Assembly: GCF_021155775.2 (NCBI RefSeq)
Contig: NC_060233.1
Location: 22,485,456-22,549,455, forward strand
DNA from: Neodiprion pinetum
Lineage: Eukaryota; Arthropoda; Insecta; Hymenoptera; Diprionidae
Direction: 5' to 3'
DNA length: 64,000 bases
The stretch's first letter is position 1. Every line of letters starts with the position of its first letter. The position numbers were made by a program, and so were the translations under genes. Below the pieces are notes generated by a model. That model searched no databases. It had not been told where the DNA came from and was given only the letters and a program-made list of their open reading frames with translations. Positions 13,253-24,984 of this stretch are shown here, one piece after another.

Positions 13253-16069
13253 TCATAACATTGGCAGATCGATTGGCTGGTAATAAAAGGGTTGCAGATC
13301 GTACTTTTGAATTTCGGATTTCTGTTTCACTTTTTCATCGTAGATATCAAACAAGTCCCTCATAAATTCAGTGTATCCTATAAGTGAAGAGTAGAGTTCT
13401 ATAACTGTCTGTAAATCGATATCAACACTTTGCAGCTTTTGGCTTATAATGTGAAAGCGATCCAACAGTGGGGTCTAAAATACGGACATGAAAGCTGTCT
13501 CAATTCGATGAAAACTTTTTTCCAGTCCTGCAGCTCCACTACATGTTACTGGTTTCTCAATAGTATGTTCTTTTATTTTACACAATGCTTCAACCCTTTC
13601 AGTCATATTGGGACCGCTACGGTCCCACCTTTTAAAAAATCACCTCAGAGCTCTAGTATTGAACCAAGGCCTCTGAAAATACGTATCTAGGGGTTTTTTG
13701 AGTCGCTGATCACGAATATGAGGTCGGATTTTGAAAATTCAGAATGGTGGATCCGCTATAGTCGATGCAATCGGGCAATGTGACAATAAAAATTTCAATC
13801 ACGTAAAATCTTATTTTATCAGGAATATTCCTTGAAATATACATTAGAAATAAATATTTCAGTTAATTTGAGATGAAATTTGAGATAATTAAAATCCGTG
13901 GTTCCCTATCATTATCATTGATATATATATATATATATGTGTGTGTGCGTGCGTCATAATAAGGATATTGAAAAAAAAACAAGTAGAAGAAAAAAACAAT
14001 AAAAAAACACAAAAAAAAAAGAAAAAACACAAAAAAATAAATAAAAAAAAAGTGGAACTAGATGCTCTCCACGTCCTCGTCGTTAGTTCCGGTTAGGGCT
14101 AAGAGAGAGACACGAATATAGACAAAGAAAATAAGATGGCATTTGCCATCTTGGATTTAGAAATTATGAAGTTATGACTTCAGATTCGTGATCAGCCATT
14201 CCAAAATCCCCCAAATGACTAAATTCAGGCCAAAATATTGAGCAGAAAGATATAAAATATAAAACTTGACGTCCACCATATCGGATCCGCCATTCTGAAT
14301 TTTGAAAATCTAATGCCGGATTCGTAATCTGCGACCCCGAAAACCCACGAGTACCAATTTTCATCGAAATCAATGCAGACAAAAAATGCATGACTGAAAG
14401 GGTTAAGAATTCCAATCTTGTTTTCACTCAAATTATGGCAAGCTTCTGCTAGAGATGACCATCGAGTTTCCGAAAGTCTCGTTATTACCTTACTGTTTGG
14501 CTGGAAATTAGATACTAATATCTCCCATCGGTGGGTAGAGGCAGCAAAAAAGTATAAATTAAGATGTTGAACTATTGAGAAAAACCCGCAAGCTCCCGGA
14601 CAACTCTCTGCTGCAGTTGTTTCAACCAAATTCAAAGAATGTGCGGAGTAAGGTACATATACAGCATAGAAATTGATTTTTTTAATTCTTGCTTGCAGCC
14701 CACTATATGTGCCAGACATGTTGCTGGCATTGTCGTACGACTAGCCCCGACAATTAGTGATATCCAGTCCATAAGTCTTCAAAGTTGAAAGTACAGCATC
14801 AGCTAACTGTTCTTATTTGTGACCGATATTCAGCAGAAAACTAAAAAATCTCTCTGCTGGCACACCATCGTCGTTTACATATCTGCGCATGAAAGACAAC
14901 CGATCGACATGAGATATGTCAGGAGTCGAGTCAACGATGATCGCAAAGTATTTAGATTTTTTTACTTCGTTGACAATATTTGAAACCACTTTTGCAGCGA
15001 TCAATTCTATAAATACATCACATGTATGGGATGAGAGGTAAGATGCGTTACCTCGACCTCCATTTCCGTAACGTGTAATGTCATTTGCTAAAAATGGATC
15101 AAACTCTGCTATAAGCTCAAGAGCCATCATGTAATTGTCGTTATGAGGCGATCCAAATTTTTCTACACTACATCTAAATAGAAATCGTCTACTTGATAAT
15201 TTTTTCACCACTGCTGGAATTCTCGTCAGCATGTTTCTCAAATTAAAAATTTCTTCTTCCATTTTAATTTTCAAATTCACGTAAATTCTACCGGATGTCT
15301 GACCTCTTTTAATCAATTTGAAGACGCACGTATCATGTTCTTTCGAATTTTCACGCTCGTGCAGACAAGCAGATATATTCTTCCAGTCATGATATCCACT
15401 TGTCGCCGAACTAGAGACCCCTTCGAATAATCGACATGGAGCACAGAACATGGCTCCTTTGCTCTCGGCATAGACAAGATATTTCTATTGCTTTACTTCA
15501 CCGTTTGGATGTGTCGTACAAATACGTGTTTCATAAGGACGCGGGTGTTATCGATATATGTATTGTCGCTGTGAACTCGTAAAATCACAATCGATATTTT
15601 GTTCAATACTATGCGATAATAAATACTCGATCGTTGTCTCATTCGGTATCCATTTGGCAGGATCTTTATTGATAAGACCACTGTCTTACGATTGACGTAA
15701 TTTACAAACATCTGTGGTATTGCATGCGTTACCTATATCCTGCAGATCAAGAACATTACAAATTTCAAGAGTGTCCCATGTGCTAATATTTGGAGCATTC
15801 TTTTCAGTAGCTCCCGCTCCTAAGAACTTCCGTCATTTGTACTTTCATTTGCAAATCGTTATTTTTAATATCGACATCAATATTTTCGCTTCCGATTTCA
15901 TTTTCATGTTTACCAGCCGGTGTTTCTATGGTACTAGCCAGTTACCTTATTTTATACAATGAACGCGTTCTAATTTCGGAATATTTGCTTTCGTTTCTCT
16001 TAAGCTTACTTTTTTTTCATTCGCATTTTTTCTGTACCGAAAACTGCTCAATTTCTTTCTCCCACTCAT
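13253..16069 (-). pseudogene. Decayed hAT transposase gene (ZMYM1-like/TTF-type), interrupted
   Basis: Read on the minus strand from an ATG at 16069-16067, the start MSGRKKLSSFRYRK resembles the N-terminus of ZMYM1-like hAT proteins. After several frame breaks (16000-15452), a 212-codon frame (15451-14813) holds the DUF4371-like segment with IIVDSTPDISHVDRLSF. The frame at 14719-14403 holds the YSAHSLNLV motif of the catalytic region. A MITE (13594-14402) then splits the gene, and the same protein resumes at 13593-13253 with LQSVDIDLQTVIELYSSL after one internal stop. The C-terminal hAT dimerisation region is missing. Frameshifts, stops and the insertion make it non-functional. Confidence 0.75.
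13594..14402. mobile_element. TTAA MITE inserted in the hAT pseudogene
   Basis: Ends are CCCTTTCAGTCAT (13594) and ATGACTGAAAGGG (to 14402). The right flank is TTAA (14403-14406); the left flank is TCAA (13590-13593), a one-base decay of TTAA. An inner inverted match pairs GAATGGTGGATCCGC (about 13740) with GCGGATCCGCCATTC-like sequence near 14284. An A-rich tract (13970-14052) and an AT/GT microsatellite (13920-13950) lie in the loop. Ends and target fit a non-autonomous piggyBac-type element related to those at 19271, 25714 and 35713. Confidence 0.75.
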
Positions 16070-16111
16070 GACACTTGAAAATATATTCTTAGTTTAGAAT
16101 TCTGTACGTTA

Positions 16112-17042
16112 GTACAGGCAATAGGGGACCCGTTACTCTTGTCCATAATGCACTAAATTACAGGAGTTATTTTTTTTCATAAATAGGTTCAGTACGACGT
16201 ACTGAATGTAAATACACAAAATCCTTACAAAATTTAAGGGCGGAAGTGCCGCCATTTTGAGAAACACTGTTTCAGCTTATATCTCCTTAACCGTGCACTC
16301 TAAGCCCAAAATGATAATGACTTTTATTGTAGATAATGATATTTCCTATCTTTTTTGTTGAGTAACTTTTTTTGTATCACCAACTATTAACAACTTATAC
16401 GACTGCCAAAATTCATTTATTAAATTTGGAAAAAATTCCATCAGGTAGTTGCTGTTTTTTTGCAGTTAAGAATGCAAATTATTTATTGCTATTTGTCACC
16501 TCATCAATATTTTTTGCACATATTTGAAGAATTTTCATCATTATTCTATGCATCCCGCGTTTTTATTAACCTTCCACCCGATAGTGCAACATAGAAAGAG
16601 TTATAACTTCATAAATATTTATTTGAGGACAAAAAGTTTCAAGTAAAAGTTGTAGGAAATTTGTGGATCTAAAAGTTAAATTATAAGCATTTCGTTGTTT
16701 AAACAATTATTCGGGGAGATATTGATCAAAAAGTCAATAAATGAATTTTGGCAGTCGTGTAAGTTGATAATTTGTTAATAGTTAGGGATACAAAAAAGTT
16801 ATTCAACAAAAAAGATAGAAAATATCATTATCTACAATAAAAGATCATTATCATTGTGGGCCTAGAGTGCACGGTTATGGAGATATAGGCCAAAACGGTT
16901 TTTCTCAAAATGGCGGCACTTCCGCCCTTGAAATTTGTAAGGATTTTATGAATTTACATTCAGTACGTCATACTGAACCTATTTGTGAAAAAAAAATAAC
17001 TCCTGTAATTTAGTGCAGGAAAAAATTCACTTTTGCCTGTAC
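16112..17042. mobile_element. TA-flanked palindromic MITE (Tc1/mariner-like)
   Basis: Ends GTACAGGCAA (16112) and TTGCCTGTAC (to 17042) are flanked by TA at 16110-16111 and 17043-17044. Almost the whole element is one inverted repeat: for example GCACTAAATTACAGGAGTT near 16150 is mirrored near 17017, and GGCGGAAGTGCCGCCATTTTG near 16240 is mirrored near 16920. The loop lies near 16430-16735. The TA duplication suggests Tc1/mariner; there is no coding capacity. Confidence 0.75.
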
Positions 17043-17044
17043 TA

Positions 17045-18733
17045 CGTCTACTACGATTTTCTTATACAGTATTCATCGCTACCAATTGAACAAATACCAA
17101 TTAACCCAGCGCAAAGATATCAAGCCATATCAGTACCCATGGAGATGGCAACGTCTGAAAATCACCGCTCAGAACTATAAAATTTGTGACCACACTTTAT
17201 TCGCGAGAAGCGTCGAACGTCGAGATATAACCGCCGTGCCGGTGTCCGCCGGTACCGCCGCGCCACGTTGTGGCGAAATTATATACTTCGGTTTCGGCAT
17301 CAGCAGCAGCCACGGGCGGCCGTAGCTTAGGTACCATGATGAAAAAAATACAATATATCCACTAATTACCATTTCAGCCGAATATGATTGTAATACGACC
17401 CGACGACAAAAACTGTAATAATGTAATCTTAGCAAGAGAAAAAAAAAAAAAAAATCTGCAGTGCTGCTTCTGAAAATTTCCTGCCCTAAGCCTGGGCCTT
17501 GTCGGCCTAGGCGTTAATCCGGCGCTGGTTGGTCCTTCAAAGAAGGGTACTCGGTTTTCTGGCCTTTTTAAAGATTTTTATATTTTCCACGTAGTTCTTT
17601 TTAATGTTGATCCCTTCTCCGATGATTCTGAGCCAATAATGTACCAAAGAAAACTACAGTGCGTAAAATATATGGCATTTAAATTGTGTGCAAGCGCCGA
17701 CGTTGTTTATGACACGCTTGGAAATAGATCACTTTGCGCACGCTCCACAGGCTTCGAAAATCAAACATTTTAAGCGGGTGTTGGAAAAATTCTTTTTTTT
17801 CCTGGTCCTTTGTATGACACGAGATGAAAAACCTTTCACGGTAGGGTCTTCTCCGAACAAATATCAACCGAAGCCGGTATGTTAATAAAATGTTCTCTTT
17901 AAAGATCTCTGATACATTCTTTCGACTAGCGCATTTTAAACAAATATTATTAACCACTCTGATAGTCAAATTACCATTTGATTAACAAATATTGTACATA
18001 ATCTTTACAATAATTACATCGGCAACTGCACCGATATTAGGCCTTCTTTATTTATATTTGTTAATACCACATTTACGATTATTTCTTTCTTCGATTGCTT
18101 TCATATTTTTTTCCATATTATTATTATACAGTCAAAATATCACAAATAAAACCTGTACGAAAAGACAAAAGAAGACGTACATTCCATCTCCTGCGGTCGA
18201 CGCTAATTCGGGACGTAACAAAACATTTGTAATTACTGTCATACCTTGATATAAATCCCCATTAATTATCACGTGTAACTCGTTATCGATTGTAATATTA
18301 TCAGCCATATTTTCGTCGATTGCGGATTCTTATGCGTAATGCGCACATGAAAACCTACAATTTCATTAACTCCTATGGTGATGGACTCTCATTTTTTACA
18401 TCAGCTCGTACTTATAGTTACTCCTAAATGGAATTCAAGTAATTTGAAAAATGTAGGACTCTCAAAATGAAGACTGAACCTGAGGTTCAATTTTCATTAT
18501 GGGGTTATCATATAAAAAATAATAGGCTATTCAAGAATAGGCTGTCTCAATGTGTGTGATTCAACGATTCTTGTTTCAAAAAACGTGAATGCAGCTTAAT
18601 CCACAGAGTTTCAAATAAAACAAACTTCAATCAAATTAACCAATCAGTTTTCAATATATGAATTCCAACAATTCACCGACTTTCTTAGCCTTATACGAGT
18701 AAATATAAACTCACAACTTCCAAACTTTTTGAA
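17045..18733. other. Intronic stretch, no recognised gene
   Basis: A GC-rich patch with CCG-rich words lies at 17200-17330 and another at 17480-17540. An A-run lies at 17440-17454. A plus-strand frame at 17992-18249 would have a hydrophobic start (possible membrane segment), but it has no family motif and I do not call it a gene. Confidence 0.4.
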
Positions 18734-18760
18734 TACCTCTACTACCTCTACTACCTCTAC
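18734..18760. repeat. 9-bp tandem repeat, three copies
   Basis: TACCTCTAC is repeated three times in perfect tandem. Confidence 0.9.
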
Positions 18761-19266
18761 TGAAACACTCATGTTGTTACGTATTGTAGTATTCCGGTTT
18801 TACATTCAGCTAGAAATCTTACCTGATTGGATTGATGCAGCTGTTCTAGTTTTTTTTATACTTTGCTATACTTCCTACTTTTTTTTAAATTGTAACGAAT
18901 GCTGAGTAACTGGACTCATGTTTATGTAGAACATGCTAAGCGACATGCAATAAAACCTTTTCATTACTTACATAGTAGTTCAAGGATGCTGAAGAGTCCA
19001 ATGCCGAAGATAGACAATTTGCGTGGTACGCTGCTTTGCTCATTGTCAGATATATACCTGATCCTTTCTTATAGTTAATAGTTATGTGACAACAGGGCTT
19101 ACTAGGCTAACAAGCACAGCTCGATAGGAACCTGCCGATGAAGTTTAACGGACACCTTTGGTTTTGGAAAACCATAAAGTCGAATCAGACCTGTAAAAAT
19201 TTGTAAATTTCCCCTGTGTATCAAGTGAACTACATGATCGAGATCTAGATAAAACTGCAAAACTCA
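18761..19266. other. Intronic stretch, nothing recognised
   Basis: No frame, repeat or transposon end was found here. Confidence 0.5.
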
Positions 19267-19270
19267 TTAA

Positions 19271-19716
19271 ATTCTTCTTTCATGCATGCATTTCTCTTTA
19301 CATGCGATCCACTTGAAATTTTGCACACATGGGTTTTTCGGGTCACTGAGTATGAATCTAAACTCAAAATTGAAAAATTCAAATGATGGCTTCAATATGT
19401 CAGACAATCGAAATCAAGAAGAAAATTTTTGGCGCGTACTAAGCTTGTGTACAAAATGGCATTCGAATTTTCATGGTAGATTTAGCAGAAAATGCTTTTT
19501 CTCGTGGAAAAGTACGAATTTCGACCACGTAGTTTACATTTACTATTTTTACAATAAATGAATGAATAAACGTTACATTTTCTTTAGATGTAGAAACATT
19601 TCAGGGAACGTGTAGAACCAAACAACTCAGTAGTTGTTACCAAAAAGTAGCTTAATAAATAAAAAAGCTACAATAAAACACGTGGAACGTTGAGCATCCC
19701 AGCGTGAATCAAATCG
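19271..19716. mobile_element. TTAA MITE, copy A, at the 3' end of the intron
   Basis: Flanked by TTAA at 19267-19270 and 19717-19720. It matches, in reverse orientation, the element at 25714-26279; shared parts include the GGAAC/GTTCC end region, the TTACCAAAAAGTA block and the GGTCACTGA block. Its right end lies 43 bases from the exon 2 acceptor. Confidence 0.65.
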
Positions 19717-19759
19717 TTAAAACCACGAGACCTAACACTATAATATGATCTTGCGACAG

Positions 19760-20209
19760 GTTCACACATCTCTGAAGCGAGGCTTCGCCTACGGAATCCT
19801 TAGGCGGGAGGGAGGCTTCTATAGTTTCCCGACTGAGACGGATGCTGCGAGCGAAGAGATCGCCGCACAAGAGATAGATCTGATCGAGATGTGTTCTCGC
19901 AGACGATGCCGTCGCCGCAAGGTGAAAAAATGCGGAAGACGTGGAGCCGGCCAGCGATGCTGCGGTAAATCTTGCCCATGTCGCCACGCAGAGTCAGCAA
20001 ATAAAAAAAGTGAAAGAAAATCCGACAAATACATGGTCACGCGTGTCGTTGACCAAATACTCAGGAAATCCCGGGCTGAGCGTTACAAAAATCGCCATAA
20101 TCAAGAAAACAATAATTTGTACCGTTACTGCAAACGCAGCATTGGCAACGTCGAGGTATCAAGTCGCGAACGTTTTCAGCCTCAACATTTCGGGAGTCAA
20201 CGGAAGTGA
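19760..20209 (+). CDS. Linker-histone-like/protamine-like gene, exon 2
   Basis: This terminal exon starts after the acceptor TTGCGACAG and continues exon 1 in phase 0. Its first residues (LKRGFAYGILRREGGFYSF, about residues 54-72 of the joined protein) supply the third helix and the beta wing of the H15 fold, so the two exons complete one another. An acidic linker (about 75-92) follows, then a Cys/Arg/Lys cluster at about 94-124 with seven Cys, containing CSRRRCRRRK and RCCGKSCPCR, then a long basic tail to the TGA at 20207-20209. Total length is about 198 residues. The H15 family binds linker DNA in the nucleus. The Cys/Arg tail is typical of sperm nuclear basic proteins, so a protamine-like chromatin role is inferred, not shown. 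The frame at 19941-20240 is an overlapping shadow. Confidence 0.7.
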   Translation, partial: VHTSLKRGFAYGILRREGGFYSFPTETDAASEEIAAQEIDLIEMCSRRRCRRRKVKKCGRRGAGQRCCGKSCPCRHAESANKKSERKSDKYMVTRVVDQILRKSRAERYKNRHNQENNNLYRYCKRSIGNVEVSSRERFQPQHFGSQRK

Positions 20210-20238
20210 TGCTCGTTCCGGTGCTTTAACTTACGTCT

Positions 20239-20244
20239 AATAAA
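20239..20244 (+). terminator. Poly(A) signal of the H15 gene
   Basis: AATAAA lies 30 bases after the stop codon of exon 2, which supports this exon as the last one. Confidence 0.6.
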
Positions 20245-21933
20245 TTTTTTCGTATAATATATTATTGCAATGACAATGGGTATGATCAGTAAAAATGAAT
20301 TAAACGCTCGCTACTCTATTAAATTCATATGATCAACGTCGGTAAGACTTCTGTCATTTCTGAATAATTTCGACCGTGTAATTGAACATTTATTGGAATT
20401 TTCCACAGAGGGTAACTATCAGTTCAGAATACTAAATCTGTAAGGTCAAATTTCTCTCGTACATAATGAAATTTTGACACATGTTTATTGATCTTTCAAG
20501 AATATATGCAAATTTCGTTATCATGTACTTTGTACATTTATTTACAACGATGTGTGAAAAAAAATATCCAATTGGTAATCAGTTTATTGAACGATTCGTT
20601 GTATGAATCTGGAAAAAAACAAACACATTCTTAATCTGTATGAGTGTTGCGATGTTTGGTACCGGATTCAGTGGAAATAAAGTTTAAAAAACGGCGGCTT
20701 GCTATACTTTGATTGTGAATTTTTTATACTCTTCTAACGATTCTCTAAGTTATAATATACGATATTAAAAAAAAAACATATTTTATCGACTCAATTCTAC
20801 TTCTAATGTTGAAAAACAGTCCACTGAAGGCGAATGCCAAAACTGAGGTCAATCCGCTAATTAGTTATCGCGATATCATGGCTGCCGATTTGAAAAACGC
20901 AGTTAAAAAAAAAAAATCACGTGTGAAGTTTTTATAGGTTTGAATAAAATTGTTGACATTTACTGATTATCCAGCCAACCGAAGTCCGTAAGTAACTTTT
21001 TTTGTCACTAGCGTAACGATAGAATGTTGTTATACGGTGTCGGAACAATTGAGATGCGCCCGTCTCATCTTGAAGGCCGGTTGAAAACGAGACAAGAAGC
21101 AGACTGTAAGGTGTGACGGATTATATTTAAATTCTGAGAAGAGACAGAGAGGAAGAGAGAGAGACGAGTTTGGGGCTAAAGAGTTAGTAGATCTACTTAG
21201 CTCGATAGGATAAGACGTGTGACAGTAGTGATTTGAAGCGAAACCCTGGCCAGGTATAAATTTTGACTTAATATACAACCGAGTATAGAAAGAGTTCAAT
21301 CACTATTTATGTGAGTGAATAGACAAGATGGGGAATACGTGTGGCTGGCAGGCCAGACGTAACACGTACGATTCCAATGATTCCAAAACTTGGAAGGATC
21401 AATATTTCGAATAGCCGATATATTGAAATTTCAAAAATCCGTAAATAAAAGAACAAAAAATTAATTGTGTGAAATCTTGATTTTCGAAAGTGTCACTGAT
21501 TAGAATGACTACTAATCAGACCCTTCCAAGTTTTGACCCCACCCACATTCAACATACAAATTCAACACAATTTATTTTCATTAAATTGGATCGAATTGAA
21601 TTAAATAAAATCAAAAAATAATATGACGTTCAAAGTTTAATCGAATTCGTTAATTAGCATATGAACGCTTACATTCAAAAATTTTATGCATCAGAGCTTT
21701 TTTGTTAAGCGTTCAATTCTTTACAAAAATATGTATTTTTCACCATTTTTGGTATTTTATATTTATATATTTTTATATTTTATATTCAAATTTTGAGGGC
21801 TTTTTTTCATCAATTTGGAAGCGTTTAAGCCCGTTGGGGAATGAAAATTCGAAAACAATCCTATTAAGGACCACCCTAATGCAGTATAGAAGCATATCTA
21901 TCCCAAATCATGTGCCGTGATGAGCGAATTGCT
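20245..21933. other. Gap without recognised genes
   Basis: AT-rich. A GA-rich tract (21136-21170) is the only notable feature. Short minus-strand frames here have no family motif. Confidence 0.5.
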
Positions 21934-21935
21934 TA

Positions 21936-23541
21936 AAGGGCATAGCCGGATAAGCAGGTCGAATCGGCCCCCGCTAAATTTTTTGTCGGTACTTCAGGGA
22001 TCAATTTGGACCCAAATGAAAATAATTCAGTGAAAATTTCAGCTATTAATCTTAAACGGTTTCCGAGTAATTGAAAAAAAACCTATTTTTTAGTATTTAT
22101 TTTTTTTTTAATGGCAAAATTAAAAATTTTTTTTTGCTGATTTTTTTTTAAATACTTACGAGTAAAAGCTGTGAAAAAAATTTTTTATTATGATTTCTAG
22201 ACTAATAGCCGATTTTTAAACTAAAAAACAAAATTACAATTATTTTTTTTTATGCCTATTTTAAAACATGCAATCACCAAATTTGGACAGAATACGTCTT
22301 TTATACCCCTCTGTACTCAGGAATTTTTTCAATTTTTTTGGTTTGGTGCAACGTCATGAAAAAAATTAAAAACCAATTTTTTGTTAATTATTTTATATTT
22401 CAACTGCTTAGAACACTACTTACAACTAATTATAAAATGTATTTATTCATAAAAATATTCATCAAAAACGTAAGTGGTCATCAAAATATTTGTTAATATT
22501 TTCGTCAATCTTCATCACTGTCTTCATTAATAACTACACAGCGCCCGGTATTATTGAAAATGCGACTTAAAATTTCTGCTGGTCTTACAATTCTCGATAA
22601 ATATCTAGCATGTGATAGGTAATAAATAATAGCTGCTGCATGCGAACAACAACCAACTGTACGCCGACCGTTGGCACAATCACAGCAATATCGAGAAATT
22701 CCGTTAACTCCATTTTTGCCACGATGATACTCAATGAAGCAGCGATATGTTTTTGCATTAATATGCCGAGATCTTACTTGAAATCTAAGAATGTTTTCAG
22801 CCGATCTTACGTACTGAAGGCTTATATTATTATCTTCATCCATCATCTCAGCTAAGTATGACACTGCTTGAGAAAGCTGGTATGATCCTGTCAGTAAAAT
22901 ATGCAATTAAGTCGCATTTTCAATAATACCGGGCGCTGTGTAGTTATTAATGAAGACAGTGATGGAGATTGACGAAAATATTAACAAATATTTTGATGAC
23001 CACTTACGTTCTTGATGAATATTTTTATGAATAAATACATTTTATAATTAGTTGCAAGTAGTCTTCTAAGCAGTTGAAATATAAAATAATTAACAAAAAA
23101 TTGGTTTTTAATTTTTTTCATGACGTTGCACCAAACCAAAAAAATTAAAAAAATTCCTGAGTACAGAGGGGTATAAAAGACGTATTCTGTCCAAATTTGG
23201 TGATTGCACGTTTTAAAATAGGCATAAAAAAAAATAATTGTAATTTTGTTTTTTAGTTTGAAAATCGGCTATTAGTCTAGAAATCATAAAAAAAAAATTT
23301 TTTCACAGCTTTTACTCGTAAGTATTTAAAAAAAAATCAGCAAAAAAAAATTTTTAATTTTACTATTAAAAAAAAAATAAATACTAAAAAATAGGTTTTT
23401 TTTCAATTACTCGGAAACCGTTTAAGATTAATAGCTGAAATTTTCACTGAATTATTTTCATTTGGGTCCAAATTGATCCCTGAAGTACCGACAAAAAATT
23501 CAGCGGGGGCCGATTCGACCTGCTTATCCGGCTATGCCCTT
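21936..23541. mobile_element. TA-flanked foldback element with SWIM fragment
   Basis: Ends AAGGGCATAGCCGGATAAGC (21936) and its inverse (to 23541) are flanked by TA at 21934-21935 and 23542-23543. The arms (about 21936-22570 and 22911-23541) are long inverted repeats with few differences. The loop, about 340 bp, holds the SWIM-containing frame. A TA duplication fits Tc1/mariner or the ISL2EU-type group of PIF/IS5-related elements. It is a derivative that kept only the end of its parent's coding region. Confidence 0.75.
22505..22906 (-). CDS. SWIM zinc-finger C-terminal fragment of a transposase-like protein
   Basis: This 133-codon intact frame contains CCDCANGRRTVGCCSHAAAI, a CxCx(n)CxH SWIM zinc finger (about residues 73-90), followed by IIYYLSHARYL and an acidic end. 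SWIM fingers bind DNA or protein and occur near the C-terminus of several transposase-like proteins. No DDE catalytic domain is present, so this is a truncated end. The last 22 codons lie in the element's arm and are mirrored at about 22911-22975, so the coding end is duplicated in the other arm. It is probably not a functional gene by itself. Confidence 0.55.
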   Translation of the reverse strand: MHILLTGSYQLSQAVSYLAEMMDEDNNISLQYVRSAENILRFQVRSRHINAKTYRCFIEYHRGKNGVNGISRYCCDCANGRRTVGCCSHAAAIIYYLSHARYLSRIVRPAEILSRIFNNTGRCVVINEDSDED

Positions 23542-23543
23542 TA

Positions 23544-24650
23544 GAGTGATTATTCTCACTACCTTAAAAGTAAATACGTCGTTCGTATTGACATTGAATA
23601 TTAGCCTCAGGCTCGATCTACCTCTGAGGAACATGGTTATGACTATTGGGTTACGGGTACAGTTTTCAATTGCATCTCTGCATAGTTTCCGTAATTAGAT
23701 TTTAGGGAACTGAAGTACGAATGAATTGGCTTCTGATTTTCAGTTGATATACATGTTGATAATATAATATTGATGCTGTGGCAACAATTTATTATGAATC
23801 ATGCAGATGAACTATTATTGTAGGTGGAATCAAATTTTTATTCCAACATTCTGATGAACTTTTTTCTGATTATTTTTGGACTGATTTTGTAACCAATTCG
23901 TGGTCAAAGTTAATGCATCGAAATAGCATATTTCATCCAATTTATTTTAATTTAGCGTGAAGAAAATGGTTGGAAATATCGATAATTTGTACAGATACAC
24001 ATGTATAAAAATTATCTTAAGAGTTAACAATTTTTACGTACACTCAAATCACGTTACCATGACCACGAATAACATGTTTGTATGGTACACCGATATTTCT
24101 AGACTACCTATGCATTTTTCATGTATCATTAATACGATGCTCAAGGATCTTTGATAGTCGACAGACTTTTCGCCGACCTCCCTCCTTCTAGCAAACCGAC
24201 CTTTTAAATTTGAAACGTTCACTTCTGGCTGCTCGTCTGAAATCGCGGTTCATACCGGTTTTCCGAAAATAGTCAGTAACTAACTGTTCGGTCTGTCTTC
24301 CAATTTTGTTTAAAGTCAATGGAGGTCACGATTTTAACGACACAGCCTACCTTCTAAATATCAAGAACTTGCGTCCAGCCGTCCGTCTCGAATAACGAAT
24401 CTCTAAACCTTTATCAACTTAGTAACTCGACGTCTATTGCGTGGATTTTATCAATATTCTTGGTGTATTGCCACGTGAAATGCGAAATATGATGTGAATT
24501 TCACCGCCATATAATAATTGATTCCGGAGATTCGTTATGCGTTATATGATCTTCCTGAAATTCAATAGATATCAAAATTCGGATTAATTTTGCGTAACTT
24601 TGAAGTTTCAAGTCCACATCTACAACTGCAATTCGGCTGATATAATGATT
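23544..24650. other. Gap without recognised genes
   Basis: AT-rich; short frames only and no family motif. Confidence 0.5.
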
Positions 24651-24984
24651 TCTACATAGAGGGAAATAATTATTCGAGTCAAGTGATATTCGTTTGATTC
24701 AACTAACAATAAACGCTATAGTTAAATGCGGTGGACGCAATACTTACTTAATTCAACAAAATACTTTTGTCGTGCGAAATATTTCTTACAACTTAATACA
24801 AAATTGAATCGAGCCTTTGAATGATTGCTGACTAAAAATTTATTCAAGATAACACGGAGTGACTTCTAGTAATAATGTGAATTTTGTATCAAGAAAATGT
24901 GTGATTGAAATGATTGAAAATTTCATTGAACGCATCTGATTGAGATTAGTTTTGTTCTAAAAATATAAAGTTGTCGTCTTCTCT
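24651..24984. repeat. Dispersed repeat, copy 2
   Basis: Same-orientation, diverged copy of 6011-6330. It ends where a 215-bp hairpin begins. Confidence 0.55.

Larger units (their letters stand above)
11807..19759 (+). other. 8-kb intron of the H15 gene, packed with mobile DNA
   Basis: The intron is inferred between the donor CAG/GTTAGA and the acceptor TTGCGACAG/GTT. From left to right it holds AT-rich DNA with an (ATAGAT)-type run near 12533-12552, a decayed hAT transposase on the opposite strand, a TTAA MITE inside that gene, a TA-flanked foldback MITE, unannotated sequence, and a TTAA MITE at its 3' end. The polypyrimidine tract before the acceptor is weak. Confidence 0.6.

Noticed and set aside
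17200..17540. GC-rich patches as an exon or structural RNA gene
   Set aside because: No splice-supported frame, no cloverleaf and no known RNA motif could be made out.
19941..20240. 99-codon frame overlapping exon 2
   Set aside because: It lies in another frame of the H15 exon and has no motif.
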